Notes under the pieces: generated by a model
Told to the model about the DNA's origin: nothing
Database searches by the model: none
The model's input: only the letters and a program-made list of their open reading frames with translations
Position numbers and translations under genes: made by a program
Source: UBA1206 sp041672465
Lineage (GTDB): Bacteria; Bacillota; Clostridia; Oscillospirales; CAG-382
DNA: 11,832 bases
Assembly: GCA_041672465.1 (NCBI GenBank)
Contig: JBAYZO010000050.1
Coordinates: forward strand, 1-11,832
Direction of reading: 5' to 3'
Shown here: positions 11,104 through 11,832 of the stretch, in pieces
How the letters are laid out: each line of letters begins with the position of its first letter
Numbering within the stretch: position 1 is the first letter of the stretch

Positions 11104-11832
11104 ATGAAATTTATAAAACCCTCCCCGTCCGCTCTTTTGACTTTGGCTTTGGCTTTATTTTTGTTGTCGGTCTGCGTTTTGCCTATGATTACCGCGAGCG
11201 CCGACGGCGGCAATAATAATGACAAAAAAACCGCCTATTCCTATAAAGTGGGGGGAGTAAACGCCTACCCAAAGACGGGTTTTGTCACAATATTCACGCC
11301 CGAATACGGCGAGACCTGCGGCGGCAAGGAATCATATTCCGCGCTTGAGGTCACCGTCTCCGGCGGCAGGGTTTTATCTGTCGGCGGGCTTGACAACGCC
11401 ATACCCAAAGACGGCTTTGTCGCCATGATAAGGGGAAGCGCGCTGAAAGACGAAATAAACTCTCTCGGTCTTGCGGCCGGCGACCGCGTGATTTATGACG
11501 GCGCCGGGGGCGAGATACTTTTTATAGGTAAAAATTACAACCCGTATTACGAGAATATAATAAATTTTGACCGCTATAACTCCACCCGCACCGAAAACAC
11601 CATTATAATTTATAACAGCGGCGAAACGACAAAGACAAATATCTGGGGAACCGAAGTGGTGGTTGATTCCGACGGTTTTGTCAGCGAAATCGGGGGGAAC
11701 AACAACGCCATCCCAACCGGCGGTTTTGTTATTTCCGCCGTGGGCGCGGGGCGAATGGCGGAGCTGACAAACGCCGCCTCACCCGGGCTTGAGGTTATTG
11801 TGGACGCGGCCGAAAAGACAATTACTTTTGCC
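11104..11832 (+). CDS. Secreted protein with duplicated N-terminal module (partial, runs off the right edge)
   Basis: The open frame from ATG 11104 continues without a stop to the end, giving 243 residues. AAGGA lies 10 bases upstream. Residues 1-33 form a Sec signal peptide (hydrophobic 11-29, cleavage likely after A-S-A); C24 is not in a good lipobox. Two related segments follow, about 47-143 and 153-243. Each ends with a conserved block: N-A-I-P-K-D-G-F-V-A (98-107) and N-A-I-P-T-G-G-F-V-I (201-210), each preceded by E-V-x-V and a G-G turn. The second segment (N-F-D-R-Y-N-S-T-R, W-G-T-E-V-V-V) resembles the N-terminal region of secreted clostridial phosphodiester-glycosidase (DUF2233) and family-10-like glycosyl hydrolase proteins. 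A catalytic domain of that sort may lie beyond the edge, but this is inference. Confidence 0.85.
   Translation, partial: MKFIKPSPSALLTLALALFLLSVCVLPMITASADGGNNNDKKTAYSYKVGGVNAYPKTGFVTIFTPEYGETCGGKESYSALEVTVSGGRVLSVGGLDNAIPKDGFVAMIRGSALKDEINSLGLAAGDRVIYDGAGGEILFIGKNYNPYYENIINFDRYNSTRTENTIIIYNSGETTKTNIWGTEVVVDSDGFVSEIGGNNNAIPTGGFVISAVGAGRMAELTNAASPGLEVIVDAAEKTITFA

Overview
The window looks like a chromosomal segment of a low-to-mid-GC Firmicute, most likely an uncultured clostridial lineage. This is inferred from the S-layer-homology (SLH) surface protein, strong GGAGG-type ribosome binding sites, textbook sigma-A promoters, lipoprotein and Sec signal peptides, the clostridial flavour of MnmA and citrate synthase, and coding sequence much richer in G+C than the AT-rich gaps. 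No RNA gene, CRISPR array or prophage is visible. The only classical mobile-element trace is a transposase C-terminus cut by the left edge.

Layout. Positions 2-88 hold the transposase tail. A leftward block follows: a small lipoprotein (168-584), mnmA for tRNA 2-thiouridine (836-1891) and nadA, quinolinate synthase of NAD synthesis (2147-3085). A divergent promoter region (3086-3263) separates this from a rightward block. That block starts with a secreted SLH/Ig-like protein (3264-4580) and a pair of hairpins. Next come citrate synthase (4814-6184), Aquifex-type aconitase (6344-8326) and eukaryotic-type NADP isocitrate dehydrogenase (8316-9524). The block ends with a Cys-rich protein of unknown function (9709-10281), a Crp/Fnr-family regulator (10364-11062) and the start of a secreted protein with a duplicated module (11104 to the right edge).

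The three TCA genes form the oxidative branch from acetyl-CoA and oxaloacetate to 2-oxoglutarate. They sit behind a consensus extended -10 promoter, and aconitase and IDH overlap by 11 bases. In an organism of this type the likely purpose is glutamate precursor and NADPH supply, not respiration; that is inference.

The most unusual content is in the gaps. A roughly 67-base element that can fold into a three-way junction (outer stem plus two hairpins) occurs three times in full, after mnmA, nadA and gltA, always in the same orientation relative to the gene it follows. The copies differ by paired changes that keep the stems. One copy appears to interrupt another copy, and the gltA copy is flanked by a 10-bp direct repeat that includes the stop codon. 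Perfect palindromes of 20 and 14 bp overlap the stop codons of mnmA and nadA. A second, unrelated branched palindrome precedes the lipoprotein gene, and a heptamer tandem repeat joins the regulator to the last gene. Together they suggest a small structured mobile or 3'-UTR element family.
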